Positions 53,777 through 61,964 of a stretch of 64,000 nt of DNA are shown here, piece after piece. This DNA is from Pseudomonadota bacterium. GTDB taxonomy: Bacteria; Pseudomonadota; Alphaproteobacteria; Rhizobiales; Hyphomicrobiaceae. The DNA lies in assembly GCA_018242295.1 (NCBI GenBank), contig JAFECE010000011.1, positions 930,001 through 994,000 on the forward strand, written 5' to 3'. The translations under genes and the position numbers were made by a program. The notes beneath the pieces were generated by a model. It ran no database searches, was not told the origin of the DNA, and saw nothing but the letters and a program-made list of their open reading frames with translations. Positions within the stretch are counted from its first letter, which is position 1. The number at the start of each line of letters is the position of its first letter.

Positions 53777-54930
53777 GCGTCCTCCTCGTCTTGGAGGATG
53801 TTGTAGCCAATCCGTCCGACGCGAAATCGGTTGAGTGCGGAATCATGGATCATCTCGCAAAGCGTCGGACGACCCATGGTTTCATGGTCTTTGATCTTGT
53901 CGATGTGCAGTAGCGTAGGACCGTGCAGGTTGCGCCACATGCAGAAACCGATGTCGGCCTTGTTGCCCCAGTTAGCGCTGTCCGCACCGTCGTTGAGCGT
54001 CAGCAAGCCGCTCTTCTGGAGGCGTTTCTCGACGCCGTCCTTCGGTGGGTGAAGAGCGCAGATCATCAGCAAATTGTAATCGTCCGCGAGCTGTTTCAGC
54101 CGCATGATGAAGTTGCCGATGTAATCGGTCTTGGCCATTCCGCGCGGCAGCTGATGGTCGATCTCGTTGACGGGATCGATGGCAACGACGCGGACGCCAT
54201 AAACCCGCACCGCGAACTCGATCCGGTCTATGAGCCTGTCGACGTCGAGCAGGGTATTGCGTTTGCGGCGGAGAAACACCGCTGCGCGATTGAGTTCGGC
54301 GTCAGCGCGATCGATATCCTGTACTGTCCACGTTTCTTCAACCGCACCGATCAGATGCCGGCGGAGATCACGTTGGAATCTAGGTTTCACCCGCTCCTCG
54401 AACGAGGTCAGCAGAAAGCGCCAGCCGTGCAGCCGCCAGAGATTGATCAGCAGCTGACGAAGAAAGATCGACTTACCCGAACCATAGGGCCCGACGATCG
54501 GCATGAACGCAGGGGTAGTGAGGCGCAAACCGTATTGGTCCAACTCTGGAAAACCCGTCTCGAACAGCTTCACCGGACCGGGATCAGGGATATCGTCGAG
54601 GCGGGCGATCTCGTCGATCCACATCCGCTTTGCGGATTTCACCGCGGCCGGGATGCTCCGCGGATCGTCAGGGACATATGCCCACTTGCAACGCTCATCC
54701 CCGACGTTGACGGCGATATCGTCGCGAAGAGCTTCGCCTCCGGGTGGAATGAGGATCACGTAGGATTCGAAAAACGAAAATTCCGAACGCAGTTTCCCCG
54801 AAGAGTCGAGCAGCTGGTGGGGAGCGGATACGTCGCTGACGTGACGGAGGCCCTGTACACGGCACTCATCGGCAAGGCGCTCTCCGAACGTCAGCACCAT
54901 TGGCTCGGGAAGGCGAAATTGTTGGTTCAT
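53773..54930 (-). CDS. DnaB/Twinkle-like replicative helicase of the mobile element
   Basis: A 385-residue RecA-fold ATPase. Walker A is 'IVGPYGSGKSIFLRQLLINL' (about residues 145-164) and Walker B-like 'GVRVVAIDPVNEIDHQLP' lies near residue 240; 'LMICALHPPKD' and 'NWGNKADIGFCMWRN' match Twinkle/gp4-type helicases. The N-terminal 120 residues resemble a degenerate Toprim region ('GGEALRDDIAVNVGDERCKW') without the acidic metal triad, so primase activity is unlikely. ATG 54930 overlaps the upstream HTH gene by four bases. Confidence 0.8.
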   Translation of the reverse strand: MNQQFRLPEPMVLTFGERLADECRVQGLRHVSDVSAPHQLLDSSGKLRSEFSFFESYVILIPPGGEALRDDIAVNVGDERCKWAYVPDDPRSIPAAVKSAKRMWIDEIARLDDIPDPGPVKLFETGFPELDQYGLRLTTPAFMPIVGPYGSGKSIFLRQLLINLWRLHGWRFLLTSFEERVKPRFQRDLRRHLIGAVEETWTVQDIDRADAELNRAAVFLRRKRNTLLDVDRLIDRIEFAVRVYGVRVVAIDPVNEIDHQLPRGMAKTDYIGNFIMRLKQLADDYNLLMICALHPPKDGVEKRLQKSGLLTLNDGADSANWGNKADIGFCMWRNLHGPTLLHIDKIKDHETMGRPTLCEMIHDSALNRFRVGRIGYNILQDEEDA

Positions 54931-55769
54931 TGCACCGCCTCTGACGCTTTCGTGACCCATTTGCCCGGCCCCCAACGAGAAGGAATGAACACCTTGTCGG
55001 ATCGGTCAGTCTTCGGCGGCTGCGTTGCGGGCGCGTAATTGCCCTCGAGAATCTTGGCGTAGTTTTCCGGTTTGATGATCCAGTCGAGATTGGGTCGCCA
55101 CCCACGGTCATTCCGGCCCTGCAGAAAGTCGCTGGCGCGGATGTTGGCGAGGACGGTCGACCAGCTTTCGGCTCCGTGCTCTCGGAAGCGGGCGTTCAGC
55201 GACTTGCGCCGGCTAGGCGGCAGCGACCTGGCAACCGGCAGGCCGATTTGCTCTGCGGTTCGATTGTACGCGTGAAACGCTTCGAGAGGGTCCAGTGAAG
55301 TGGTTTGCGGTGTGACGAGTTCGAAGGCGTCAGCGCCGCAGTTTTCTCTTTTAGGTTCTTCTTTCGGTTCTATTTTAGGTTCTTCCTTATATGTAAGGGG
55401 ACGCGCTGCACCCACCCCGGGGGCGTCGCTGCACCCACCGTCGGGGCTTTCCTGCACCCACCCCAGGGTGCTCACTGCACCCACCTCTGGCGTCTCGGTG
55501 AACCCGACGATCGCGATCAGACTGGACGCCCTGCACCCGCTCTCGTGCATCCGTTCCGACCTGTGGATAAGTCGCTTGTCGACGAGGCGCTTGAGGGAGC
55601 GTTTCACGGTGTCGAAGGAGAGCCCCGTGTCGACCGAAAGCATTCTACGAGATGGCCAGCAGCCACGCGTTTTGTCAGTGCGTTCTGCAATCGCTGAGAG
55701 GACGAGCTTGTCGCTGGGAAGAAGACCTTCCCAGCGTGTCTTGACGTGATTGAGGGCAGCGATGCTCAC
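54927..55769 (-). CDS. Helix-turn-helix replication protein of the mobile element
   Basis: A 280-residue protein. The N-terminal winged HTH 'LPSDKLVLSAIAERTDKTRG' through 'WPSRRMLSVDTGLSFDTVKR' resembles replication initiators (RepA/DnaD-like, 'helix-turn-helix domain' type). The middle is acidic and Pro/Glu-rich, and the C-terminal part ('WSTVLANIRASDFLQGRNDR', 'GWRPNLDWIIKPENYAKILE') resembles DnaD/DnaT-type helicase-loader tails. GTG 55769 is chosen because the preceding small gene ends within it (GTGA overlap). With the helicase it forms a replication module. Confidence 0.78.
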   Translation of the reverse strand: MSIAALNHVKTRWEGLLPSDKLVLSAIAERTDKTRGCWPSRRMLSVDTGLSFDTVKRSLKRLVDKRLIHRSERMHESGCRASSLIAIVGFTETPEVGAVSTLGWVQESPDGGCSDAPGVGAARPLTYKEEPKIEPKEEPKRENCGADAFELVTPQTTSLDPLEAFHAYNRTAEQIGLPVARSLPPSRRKSLNARFREHGAESWSTVLANIRASDFLQGRNDRGWRPNLDWIIKPENYAKILEGNYAPATQPPKTDRSDKVFIPSRWGPGKWVTKASEAVQ

Positions 55770-55978
55770 AGGGCACCCCCAAACGCGCTGAGCGTTCCAA
55801 GGAGCCTGTCGACCATTCGGCAATCAGTAGGGCAGGGCGGAGAGAATCCGCTCGCCAATGAGATCAAACGATCAAGCGTGGCGGGATGGATAGAGCGGCG
55901 GGATGCGTTCCGTAAGAGGAAACGCGCTTTCGACTGAGTGTCGACTTCGTCAGAGAATTTCTGAAAGTGAAACGTCAT
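55766..55978 (-). CDS. Small protein coupled to the HTH replication gene
   Basis: A 70-residue protein ('FQKFSDEVDTQSKARFLLRN', 'IHPATLDRLISLASGFSPPC') whose stop overlaps the GTG start of the replication protein by four bases. No family recognised; the coupling is the main reason to believe it is real. Confidence 0.5.
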   Translation of the reverse strand: MTFHFQKFSDEVDTQSKARFLLRNASRRSIHPATLDRLISLASGFSPPCPTDCRMVDRLLGTLSAFGGAL

Positions 55979-56108
55979 ATCTGTTCCCTTTGGATTTCAA
56001 AGAGAACGCCTTGCTTCCGCTACACCAAACGACTAAGAAGATGGCGTCCAAGCCAAGTGATTTGCAGCCGCTTCCGATGACAGTCGGGGCGGCTGTTTGT
56101 TTTAGTCG

Positions 56109-56324
56109 TCACGCAGCGGGATCTCGAGTTGCGAGCCAATCGGCAATATCGGATGAGCGGAAAGCTACGCGACCGGGGCTCAGCTCGATTGGTTTCGGAA
56201 ATGAGCCGGCATTAATCCGACGGTGGATAGTCGCTTTGGATAAAGTCGTGATCTTCACGACTTCACGTGTTGCCAATAGAGGGGCCGGCATCGGCGGCGG
56301 AGAAGTTGGAGTGTCTTGGCTCAT
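56109..56324 (-). CDS. AlpA family phage regulatory protein
   Basis: A 71-residue protein with the AlpA pattern: 'LLATREVVKITTLSKATIHR', 'RINAGSFPKPIELSPGRVAF', then 'RSSDIADWLATRD'. AlpA proteins activate integrase or excisionase genes of islands. It is the first gene of the minus-strand block reaching to the integrase. Confidence 0.88.
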   Translation of the reverse strand: MSQDTPTSPPPMPAPLLATREVVKITTLSKATIHRRINAGSFPKPIELSPGRVAFRSSDIADWLATRDPAA

Positions 56325-56415
56325 GGGCGCACCATCTCGTTGCGATATGATGAGACACCTTGATAGTGAATGAGTTGGCGCTCCAGTCGCGCACCGCTAC
56401 GAAAATTTAGCGGGG

Positions 56416-57168
56416 TCAGATACTAAGTTCTTCGACACCGAGACTTTCCCACCAAGCTCGGAGCCCAATCTTGGAAATTTGCGATGCAGTTTCATCGCTA
56501 ACGCGATCGATACCCATGTTTACCGCGCGGGATGAGAGGGCCTCAGCGCCCGAAATCGTCAGTAAGAATTGACCAAATGAACTGTTGTTCTGGTCATTTG
56601 CGTTGCCAGGCTTTTTGCCGGTGATGTCTACCCAGTATCTGCACCAGTGCTCGGCAAACGCTTGCTCTTCAAGCTTGCCCGGGTTCTGCTGTAGATGCTG
56701 CAAAGCTTCGTGTTGGGATTCCGCGAGACTTGCTAACTGGCGACAAACGTCTAATGCGGTCGCTAGCACCTGGGTGAATTCGCTGGAGATGCGGTTGGAA
56801 TTCAGCTCCCACTCTCGGGTACTGAGATTTGCTTCCTGATAAAGCAAAATTCGGATGTTCGTTGATGCCTCGGACAACGTCCTAGTCTCGGAAAGTGATC
56901 GGAATAATGTCTCGATTGCTGTGGCAGCCTTATCGGCTGCAATCTTGGTGTCCTTGGACCTACGGAAGGCTTCCTTATCTTCGCCATGCACAGTCAAAGG
57001 GTTGGCGACTTGGCTCCGGGCGAACTGGGAGATTACTTCGTCCTTAAACCAAATGGCCAACTCGGCGGCTTCCGTTTCGCGGTCACTCCATGGAGCTCGG
57101 CGCGTCACCCGCGCATTCGCGAACACCTTGCTGACAGCTTGCCGGATGGCGCGGTCCGCATCGTTCAT
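56416..57168 (-). CDS. Unrecognised 250-residue helical protein of the island
   Basis: An all-helical, soluble protein without signal peptide. The N-terminus is basic ('QAVSKVFANARVTRRAPWSD'), long central helices follow ('AADKAATAIETLFRSLSETR', 'VLATALDVCRQLASLAESQH'), then a Trp-containing segment 'FAEHWCRYWVDITGKKPGNA'. No catalytic motif is visible. It stands alone in its orientation block next to AlpA; a defence or regulatory role is possible but has no direct support. Confidence 0.6.
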   Translation of the reverse strand: MNDADRAIRQAVSKVFANARVTRRAPWSDRETEAAELAIWFKDEVISQFARSQVANPLTVHGEDKEAFRRSKDTKIAADKAATAIETLFRSLSETRTLSEASTNIRILLYQEANLSTREWELNSNRISSEFTQVLATALDVCRQLASLAESQHEALQHLQQNPGKLEEQAFAEHWCRYWVDITGKKPGNANDQNNSSFGQFLLTISGAEALSSRAVNMGIDRVSDETASQISKIGLRAWWESLGVEELSI

Positions 57169-57368
57169 CTAAACGTCTCCGCTGACGCTTCCGCAGAATA
57201 AGGACGCGCGGCAGCTCGTGCGGAACGAGTGTTCGGGGATCAGCCTAGCCGCGCGGAGCACAACGTAGCTGCGTCGCGACCAGTTGAGTGACGCGTACGG
57301 ACAATTATCCAAGGAATCCACATGTTTGTCGTGAAACAGTGGATGCGTTTCTTTCTAGGCCCGGTGGG

Positions 57369-57857
57369 TCACAGGCACGTGTGAGAATCTTGCGCGACCG
57401 CGTCCTGCCACTTCGGCCCAAGGGTCTCACGTGCAGATACGGCATTGCTACCTGCGGGATCATCTTCTTTAAACATTTTTACGACGAAAGACTGGTTGTG
57501 TGATCCCGCGACGATCGGCTGGCCTCCGCTATAGGTGGTCGTTGCGTTCCCAAAAGCAGTCGCACTGTTCCCGTAACCCATCGCCGTCACGCTTCCCGTC
57601 GTGTTCGCTACTACTGGCGTGTAGCCGACCACGCCGACGTTGTTTTGGTATTGGCTCCCCATGATTATGAACCGATCAAAGCCATGGCGGATCGTTTCGG
57701 CAGCGGCTTGATGCAAAGCGACGTTTTGAGCGCCGGTCATGCCGCATACTGGAGCGGCGCTTGATGTAATTTCCAGGGTATCTCGGGCGAGTGGAATGGT
57801 CGTAGCGTGCGCGCACCCCATCAGCAACACGCAGAAGGTCATCACAGCTGTTCGCAT
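57369..57857 (-). CDS. CC0125/CC1285-like lipoprotein
   Basis: A 162-residue protein with a short signal peptide and lipobox 'CVLLMGCAHAT'. The mature part has 'TAAPVCGMTGAQ'-like Cys context (SSAAPVCGMTGAQN), a Gly/Asn/Thr-rich stretch, and a C-terminal 'FVVKMFKEDDPAGSNAVSAR' like the CC0125/CC1285 lipoprotein family of alphaproteobacteria. The family function is unknown. The stretches 57169-57368 and 57858-58117 hold no recognised gene. Confidence 0.7.
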   Translation of the reverse strand: MRTAVMTFCVLLMGCAHATTIPLARDTLEITSSAAPVCGMTGAQNVALHQAAAETIRHGFDRFIIMGSQYQNNVGVVGYTPVVANTTGSVTAMGYGNSATAFGNATTTYSGGQPIVAGSHNQSFVVKMFKEDDPAGSNAVSARETLGPKWQDAVAQDSHTCL

Positions 57858-58117
57858 TATGCTCCCCCGAACGGAACAATCCGCATAGGCGAAGCAATTC
57901 AGATCGTCGTCAAGCGGGTTCGTCGATACAGAGCCGTGTATTCCGTCCGTGAACGTTGATTAGTGTTTCGTCGTTGCATGGCCGATGCAAAGCGCCCCGT
58001 GCTTGCGTACACGACGCACGAGGGCAAGAGACCGGACAAAAGCATTTGAGGATTTCCACCCCGTCGAAATGCTGCCTTCGCCGGCGGCGAGGATTGCATC
58101 GAGACGAGGGGGGTGAA

Positions 58118-58399
58118 ATGGATTTAGCGACTGCGATCTACATCACGGTTTGCGGTGGGCACTGCAAAAGGGTGATCGACGCAACGCAATTCTTTGGCGT
58201 TTCAAACCTGGTTGAATGCGCCGCCGGCGGCGGAGGAAGTGTGCAGCGGATGATGCGCACCGACGATGCGGACTATTTCGCCATTTATAAAATCTGCATT
58301 GGTGCGTCCTCGCAGATCGTGCGGACGAGGTGGGGACGCCGGGCGCAAAATTTCGAGGACCGCTGGTGGCTGCGAGCGCCTCGCGCAAAAGCTCAGTAA
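58118..58399 (+). CDS. Hypothetical protein
   Basis: A 93-residue protein from ATG 58118 with 'AIYITVCGGHCKRVIDATQF' near the N-terminus, a Gly-rich turn and a basic C-terminus ('QIVRTRWGRRAQNFEDRWWL'). No family recognised. A GGGGGG-rich purine stretch just upstream could serve as ribosome binding site. Confidence 0.5.
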   Translation: MDLATAIYITVCGGHCKRVIDATQFFGVSNLVECAAGGGGSVQRMMRTDDADYFAIYKICIGASSQIVRTRWGRRAQNFEDRWWLRAPRAKAQ

Positions 58400-58440
58400 G
58401 AGCCGGGGAGGATGGAAGCGGCAGGCCGACTTTTCGGGAG

Positions 58441-58659
58441 CTAACCTAGAACGCCGCGGGCAACCCATTCTCCCCCTTCCTTCACATAAACGCGCTTAAC
58501 TGCTTCCCAGGCTAGGTTGTGAGCATCTGCATCCTCGATTGGGTCGTCCGCTTTGTTGCCAATGGCCGCATTAAATGCGGACCGATAGATGTCTTGTGCT
58601 TCAGGCGGTAGCTGCCGCCTTAGCTCAGCGGGAAGATCGTCATTGGTTGGATAGGGCAT
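58441..58659 (-). CDS. ChaB family protein
   Basis: A 72-residue protein with the ChaB signature: 'MPYPTNDDLPAELRRQLPPE', 'AQDIYRSAFNAAIGN' and 'AHNLAWEAVKRVYVKEGGEW'. ChaB was named as a cation-transport regulator in E. coli, but its function is uncertain and phage homologues are common. ATG 58659 gives the conserved N-terminus. Confidence 0.87.
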   Translation of the reverse strand: MPYPTNDDLPAELRRQLPPEAQDIYRSAFNAAIGNKADDPIEDADAHNLAWEAVKRVYVKEGGEWVARGVLG

Positions 58660-58819
58660 TGAACACACCCATTTGTTACGGAAGATGGCCGTGTAACCGT
58701 CAAAAAGCGTTAGGCGGTAGGGTAATTCAGGGCAAGCGAAGCGGGGCTTTTCTCTTTCGGGTACGTGAATTGTTCAAAAAGAACAGTCTTCAAATTATCT
58801 GAGCGCTGAGGATGCTGCC

Positions 58820-59014
58820 ATGGATGAGTATGATCTTTATATCAATGGGAAGAAGCCTTCCATTGGTCTCTATGTGCCCAAAGGCAGCAATCTTCCCGAC
58901 CTGGCTGATAAGGAGGATTGGATCTTTGATGGAACCGCTGCCCGTGATCTTTTGCCTGCAGGCGTGATCAAGGACGTTCAAGCGAATGGCCATGCCTTTA
59001 GGCTGATGGGCTGA
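58820..59014 (+). CDS. Small hypothetical protein
   Basis: A 64-residue protein ('YDLYINGKKPSIGLYVPKGS', 'DWIFDGTAARDLLPAGVIKD') with regular hydrophobic spacing expected for a small folded domain. No family recognised. It lies between ChaB and a membrane-protein gene on the opposite strand. Confidence 0.55.
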   Translation: MDEYDLYINGKKPSIGLYVPKGSNLPDLADKEDWIFDGTAARDLLPAGVIKDVQANGHAFRLMG

Positions 59015-59097
59015 TACGAACAGTACAACTCGACACGTGCCGGCGTGCCTACCAATTCCAAAATGCGGGTAGCGCACTTGCTCCCGAAGCAAGTGCG

Positions 59098-59700
59098 CTA
59101 TCTCTCGCGGAGTTTGATCGATTTCGCCCACGTCCATCCGAAGTCCAGAACGTGCCAGACGACAACGAGAGCCGTGTACCATCGGATTGTCTGCGTCGCT
59201 GTTGTGACCGTCCAACTGGATGTGATTGGCGGGCAGGACTCGGCCGGGATGTGGAGATACGAAGCCAGAAACTTGAATGCGCCTTTGGCCATCGCGTCCC
59301 AAACGAATAGGGACGTGTCCCGCTCGCTAACGACACAACCATTCTCGAACACCGGAATATGGAAGCCAAAGATCATCATCTGAATGACCCCGTCGAAAAA
59401 CAGGTAGCTCAAAAAGATGATGCCGGTCAGAAGGAAAACGTGCCAACCGAGGTTTCCGAGTGTGGTTGAGGAATACAAAGAAAATACCCCCCGACGACGC
59501 CACCGCGCCCTAGCCAGGAAAATCAACACGCCAAACAGCAAGAACATTACAACAATCAATTGAACTGAAATTCCTGGCTTCACAGGATCAGTGTTGAGCG
59601 TGGTGCCGATCATACCTGCCCACATCAAGGCAAATAGGAAGAAGAACGGCCAACGGGAATTCTTGCCGTCGTCGACAGTCTCTGACCTATCGTCCGTCAT
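59098..59700 (-). CDS. Integral membrane protein of unknown function
   Basis: A 200-residue protein with about four to five helices: 'WPFFFLFALMWAGMIGTTLN', 'SVQLIVVMFLLFGVLIFLAR', 'LGWHVFLLTGIIFLSYLFFD' and 'IRWYTALVVVWHVLDFGWTW'. Two Cys residues lie in a predicted external loop. No family recognised. Confidence 0.7.
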   Translation of the reverse strand: MTDDRSETVDDGKNSRWPFFFLFALMWAGMIGTTLNTDPVKPGISVQLIVVMFLLFGVLIFLARARWRRRGVFSLYSSTTLGNLGWHVFLLTGIIFLSYLFFDGVIQMMIFGFHIPVFENGCVVSERDTSLFVWDAMAKGAFKFLASYLHIPAESCPPITSSWTVTTATQTIRWYTALVVVWHVLDFGWTWAKSIKLRER

Positions 59701-59834
59701 GTGTCGGCTCCCCCGGGTTCTACGAAGTTTTTACAACGACCCCGATTGCCCGCACTTACTTTTCCGTAAGCGGACCTACAGTGCGCGTCGCGATACATTC
59801 CAGTTGTCTATAGAGAATAACTTGGGAGGAATGT

Positions 59835-60077
59835 ATGCGAAAACTCGTGACGTTTCTGATTGGGATGTTTGTGGCATTGTCCGTTGGCGTGGTGACAAGC
59901 CCAATTCATAAAGCGCAAGCGGACCCTGCCAGTTCGATTGCTGCAGTCGGTCCTCAATCCTTCCCCCCGTCACTCGTTCAGCGCGCCGCGTGCTTCCGTG
60001 GGGGTCGGCACTGCGGTCCGGGCCGCCATTGGGTCTGCGGTCCTTACCATCACCATTGCTGGTGCGCGCCCTGCTAG
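59835..60077 (+). CDS. Small secreted Cys/His-rich peptide
   Basis: An 80-residue precursor with a clear signal peptide ('LVTFLIGMFVALSVGVVTSP') and a mature C-terminal 28-residue segment with six Cys and five His ('CFRGGRHCGPGRHWVCG' followed by 'PYHHHCWCAPC'). A 'GGAGGA' ribosome binding site precedes ATG 59835. The HCGPG pattern resembles small secreted proteins of Rhizobiales; metal binding or a disulfide-rich fold is plausible. Confidence 0.7.
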   Translation: MRKLVTFLIGMFVALSVGVVTSPIHKAQADPASSIAAVGPQSFPPSLVQRAACFRGGRHCGPGRHWVCGPYHHHCWCAPC

Positions 60078-60222
60078 TCACTACTACTTCCGCAGGCGAG
60101 TCTTTTAGAAGAGGCTCGCTTGCGTCAAACGAGCCGGCAGTGGCGAGCAAGGCAAATCTGAATTCCCGGCCCAACAATCGGCCAGCTGGCGACTTGCCAC
60201 AGAAAGAGGGCGGCCGACAGAG

Positions 60223-60498
60223 TTAGAGGTTTTTTAGTTGCGCCCGCGCGGCTCTCAGGATGCCGGCGACTTCTCTCTTGATCCCGACGATCTCATTCGT
60301 GTGCTCACCCGTCTTAAAGCTTCCGTTCCGCTCGCCGAAGGGTGCGCCGGCTTTGCCACCATGCATCCTGCAAACGCTACGCCCGCGCACTGCTGGGGCG
60401 AGGCATCCCTTTTGCGATCTTTTTGATTTCGCGCTGCAGCGGGGAGCGCCGCGGAGATTGGCCAGTTTGATTTCGTTGATTTCCGACCCTTGGTGCAT
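60223..60498 (-). CDS. HGGxxG-motif phage/plasmid protein
   Basis: A 91-residue protein with 'GAPRCSAKSKRSQKGCLAPA', then 'VCRMHGGKAGAPFGERNGSF', the Cys/His pattern seen in many alphaproteobacterial prophage and plasmid proteins, and a C-terminal helix 'IVGIKREVAGILRAARAQLK'. It may be a small metal-binding or DNA-associated protein. Its start overlaps the end of the 279-residue gene by 122 bases in another frame. Confidence 0.78.
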   Translation of the reverse strand: MHQGSEINEIKLANLRGAPRCSAKSKRSQKGCLAPAVRGRSVCRMHGGKAGAPFGERNGSFKTGEHTNEIVGIKREVAGILRAARAQLKNL

Positions 60499-61216
60499 GG
60501 GATTGGCTCACAGCTGACGAGGCGGCCTTGGGACCATCCTCTCCTCGATGATGAATATGAAGGTGCTGGTGGCCATTGAGGCGCAGCGCCCTCAGGCTGT
60601 CGACCTGTGCCGCGAAGGTGCGGGCCAGCCGTGCGAGACTGCTGCCGGCCCAGTGCTGATGCTCGCGCATCTGAGCCGTCGCCATTTGCTCGCCGGCCTT
60701 CATGGTTCCGAGCTGAACGGCGACCATTTGCACGGCGAGCATGGCCTCGAGCTCGTTCTGGGGGCTGATACCCTGGATCATCGCCATGGCCTGGCCGAGC
60801 TTGTCGGCGTCGAAGTGGCCCCATTTGTCGACGGCGATCGTCTTCAGTTGATCGAGCATCGCATTCGAGAATTCGTAGTACCCGGTTGAAAAGCTATCCA
60901 TCGCGACGAGTTGGGCCGCGACGTGGTCCTTCTCGTGATTGGAACTGATCATTTGGACGGAGTGGGAAGCCTCATCCTTGCGGAACGCCAACTGGCTCTT
61001 GGCGTTCGGATCTGCCCGCCGCTCCAGATACCGTTGGGCCGCAGCGCTTTCGTGCGGGGAGGGGAAGAGATCGAATTCGGTCTGGATTTCCCGTAGCGCT
61101 CGAGCCCGCTTGGGATAGCGCTTTGTCGGAGCGGCGCGCGCGGCGGTTTCACCGCACTCGCGGATGAATTCAGAAATCGCGCTGGAGTCGGCTGCTTCCG
61201 GCTCTTTGAGCGTCAT
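60377..61216 (-). CDS. Phage/plasmid-associated protein upstream of the HGGxxG gene
   Basis: A 279-residue protein with a helical central region ('NELEAMLAVQMVAVQLGTMK', 'LARLARTFAAQVDSLRALRL') of the type found directly upstream of HGGxxG genes in other Rhizobiales mobile elements. The Gln/His-rich 'NGHQHLHIHHRGEDG' and basic tail follow. Function unknown. The gene pair is the best evidence that both are real despite their overlap. Confidence 0.7.
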   Translation of the reverse strand: MTLKEPEAADSSAISEFIRECGETAARAAPTKRYPKRARALREIQTEFDLFPSPHESAAAQRYLERRADPNAKSQLAFRKDEASHSVQMISSNHEKDHVAAQLVAMDSFSTGYYEFSNAMLDQLKTIAVDKWGHFDADKLGQAMAMIQGISPQNELEAMLAVQMVAVQLGTMKAGEQMATAQMREHQHWAGSSLARLARTFAAQVDSLRALRLNGHQHLHIHHRGEDGPKAASSAVSQSHAPRVGNQRNQTGQSPRRSPLQREIKKIAKGMPRPSSARA

Positions 61217-61332
61217 CGGGCTGTCCGATCTCGTTAGGGTTCGGAATCAACGCAACGCCACTCATACAACCTATGCCATAAGCGACGGTCCGGCGCGAGG
61301 ACGAGCAAGACACGGTGCTGCGCGTCCAATTA

Positions 61333-61533
61333 TTATCTCCGCTTTTTTCGGAGTTCGAGTGCCTCGGCAACCAGCTCTCTGACAACCTGACCGAAATCCG
61401 GTTGCTCTAACGGACGTTGTTCTCGGATGGCTTCGATTTCACGCATCATGGGTTTGGAGAAACGGACGGTGCGCGGCGTCATGAGCGCTTCGTCGTCAAG
61501 CGGTGGCCGCCCGCGTGTCGGCTTTCGAGCCAT
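61333..61533 (-). CDS. Ribbon-helix-helix transcriptional regulator
   Basis: A 66-residue protein from ATG 61533: basic N-terminus 'MARKPTRGRPPLDDEALMTP', an RHH strand 'RTVRFSKPMM' and two helices 'REIEAIREQRPLEQPDFGQV' and 'VRELVAEALELRKKRR'. It resembles small plasmid/phage repressors. ATG 61533 is preferred to ATG 61554 because the predicted promoter would place the mRNA start near 61554. Candidate operators lie in its own promoter. Confidence 0.75.
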   Translation of the reverse strand: MARKPTRGRPPLDDEALMTPRTVRFSKPMMREIEAIREQRPLEQPDFGQVVRELVAEALELRKKRR

Positions 61534-61560
61534 GGTATCCAGTTCCATTTGCATGTGTAT

Positions 61561-61664
61561 ATAATAGTAGCCGCTTAAATTCTAACAAATCACGAAAATT
61601 TGATTGGACAACGCAAGCCGTGAATCCATGGCAGCTATATTTATGTAGCCGCTTAAAGTATAAT
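61561..61664. promoter_or_regulatory. Promoter region with a repeated 13-base operator-like motif
   Basis: The motif GTAGCCGCTTAAA occurs at 61567-61579 and 61645-61657, 78 bases apart. On the minus strand the first copy sits between a TTGTTA -35 box and a TATTAT -10 box about 16 bases apart, reading into the RHH gene. Such placement fits autorepression. TATAAT-like boxes also point to the plus strand (61560-61565, 61659-61664). The rest of 61665-61964 shows no convincing gene. Confidence 0.55.
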
Positions 61665-61896
61665 AAAACCAGTTATCGAGCTGAGCAGGCCCCAGGCGAA
61701 AGCCGAAGAGACAAGACGCAGCCAACCGATAAAGCCCCACAGTGCGACGGGATCGCCAGAAGGGAAACGGGAAGGCCGGAGATCGAGGGACATCCTGACA
61801 GCCAAATCAAAGGTCGAAAGGCCGGATGGCGAAGCTATGCCTCTCCGGACCTAGCGGCGTTAGGCGCCGCCTGATGATGACCATCAGAATGCGAGC

Positions 61897-61940
61897 GGCC
61901 CCGATCGGCGCTGACACGTCGACCGAGGCCTTTGTCTCAA
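61897..61940 (+). repeat. Intercistronic hairpin plus TTTGTCTCAA tail, copy 1
   Basis: A stem-loop with GGCC arms (61897-61930, imperfect) is followed directly by TTTGTCTCAA. The same arrangement recurs at 62151-62194. It precedes the small membrane-protein gene at 61965. Confidence 0.6.
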
Positions 61941-61964
61941 TCCTCTCGAGAAGGATCAAAGACG

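Noticed and set aside
60255-60824. 189-codon minus-strand frame between the HGGxxG and 279-residue genes
   Set aside because: It has low-complexity Arg-rich sequence and overlaps two frames with better protein character.
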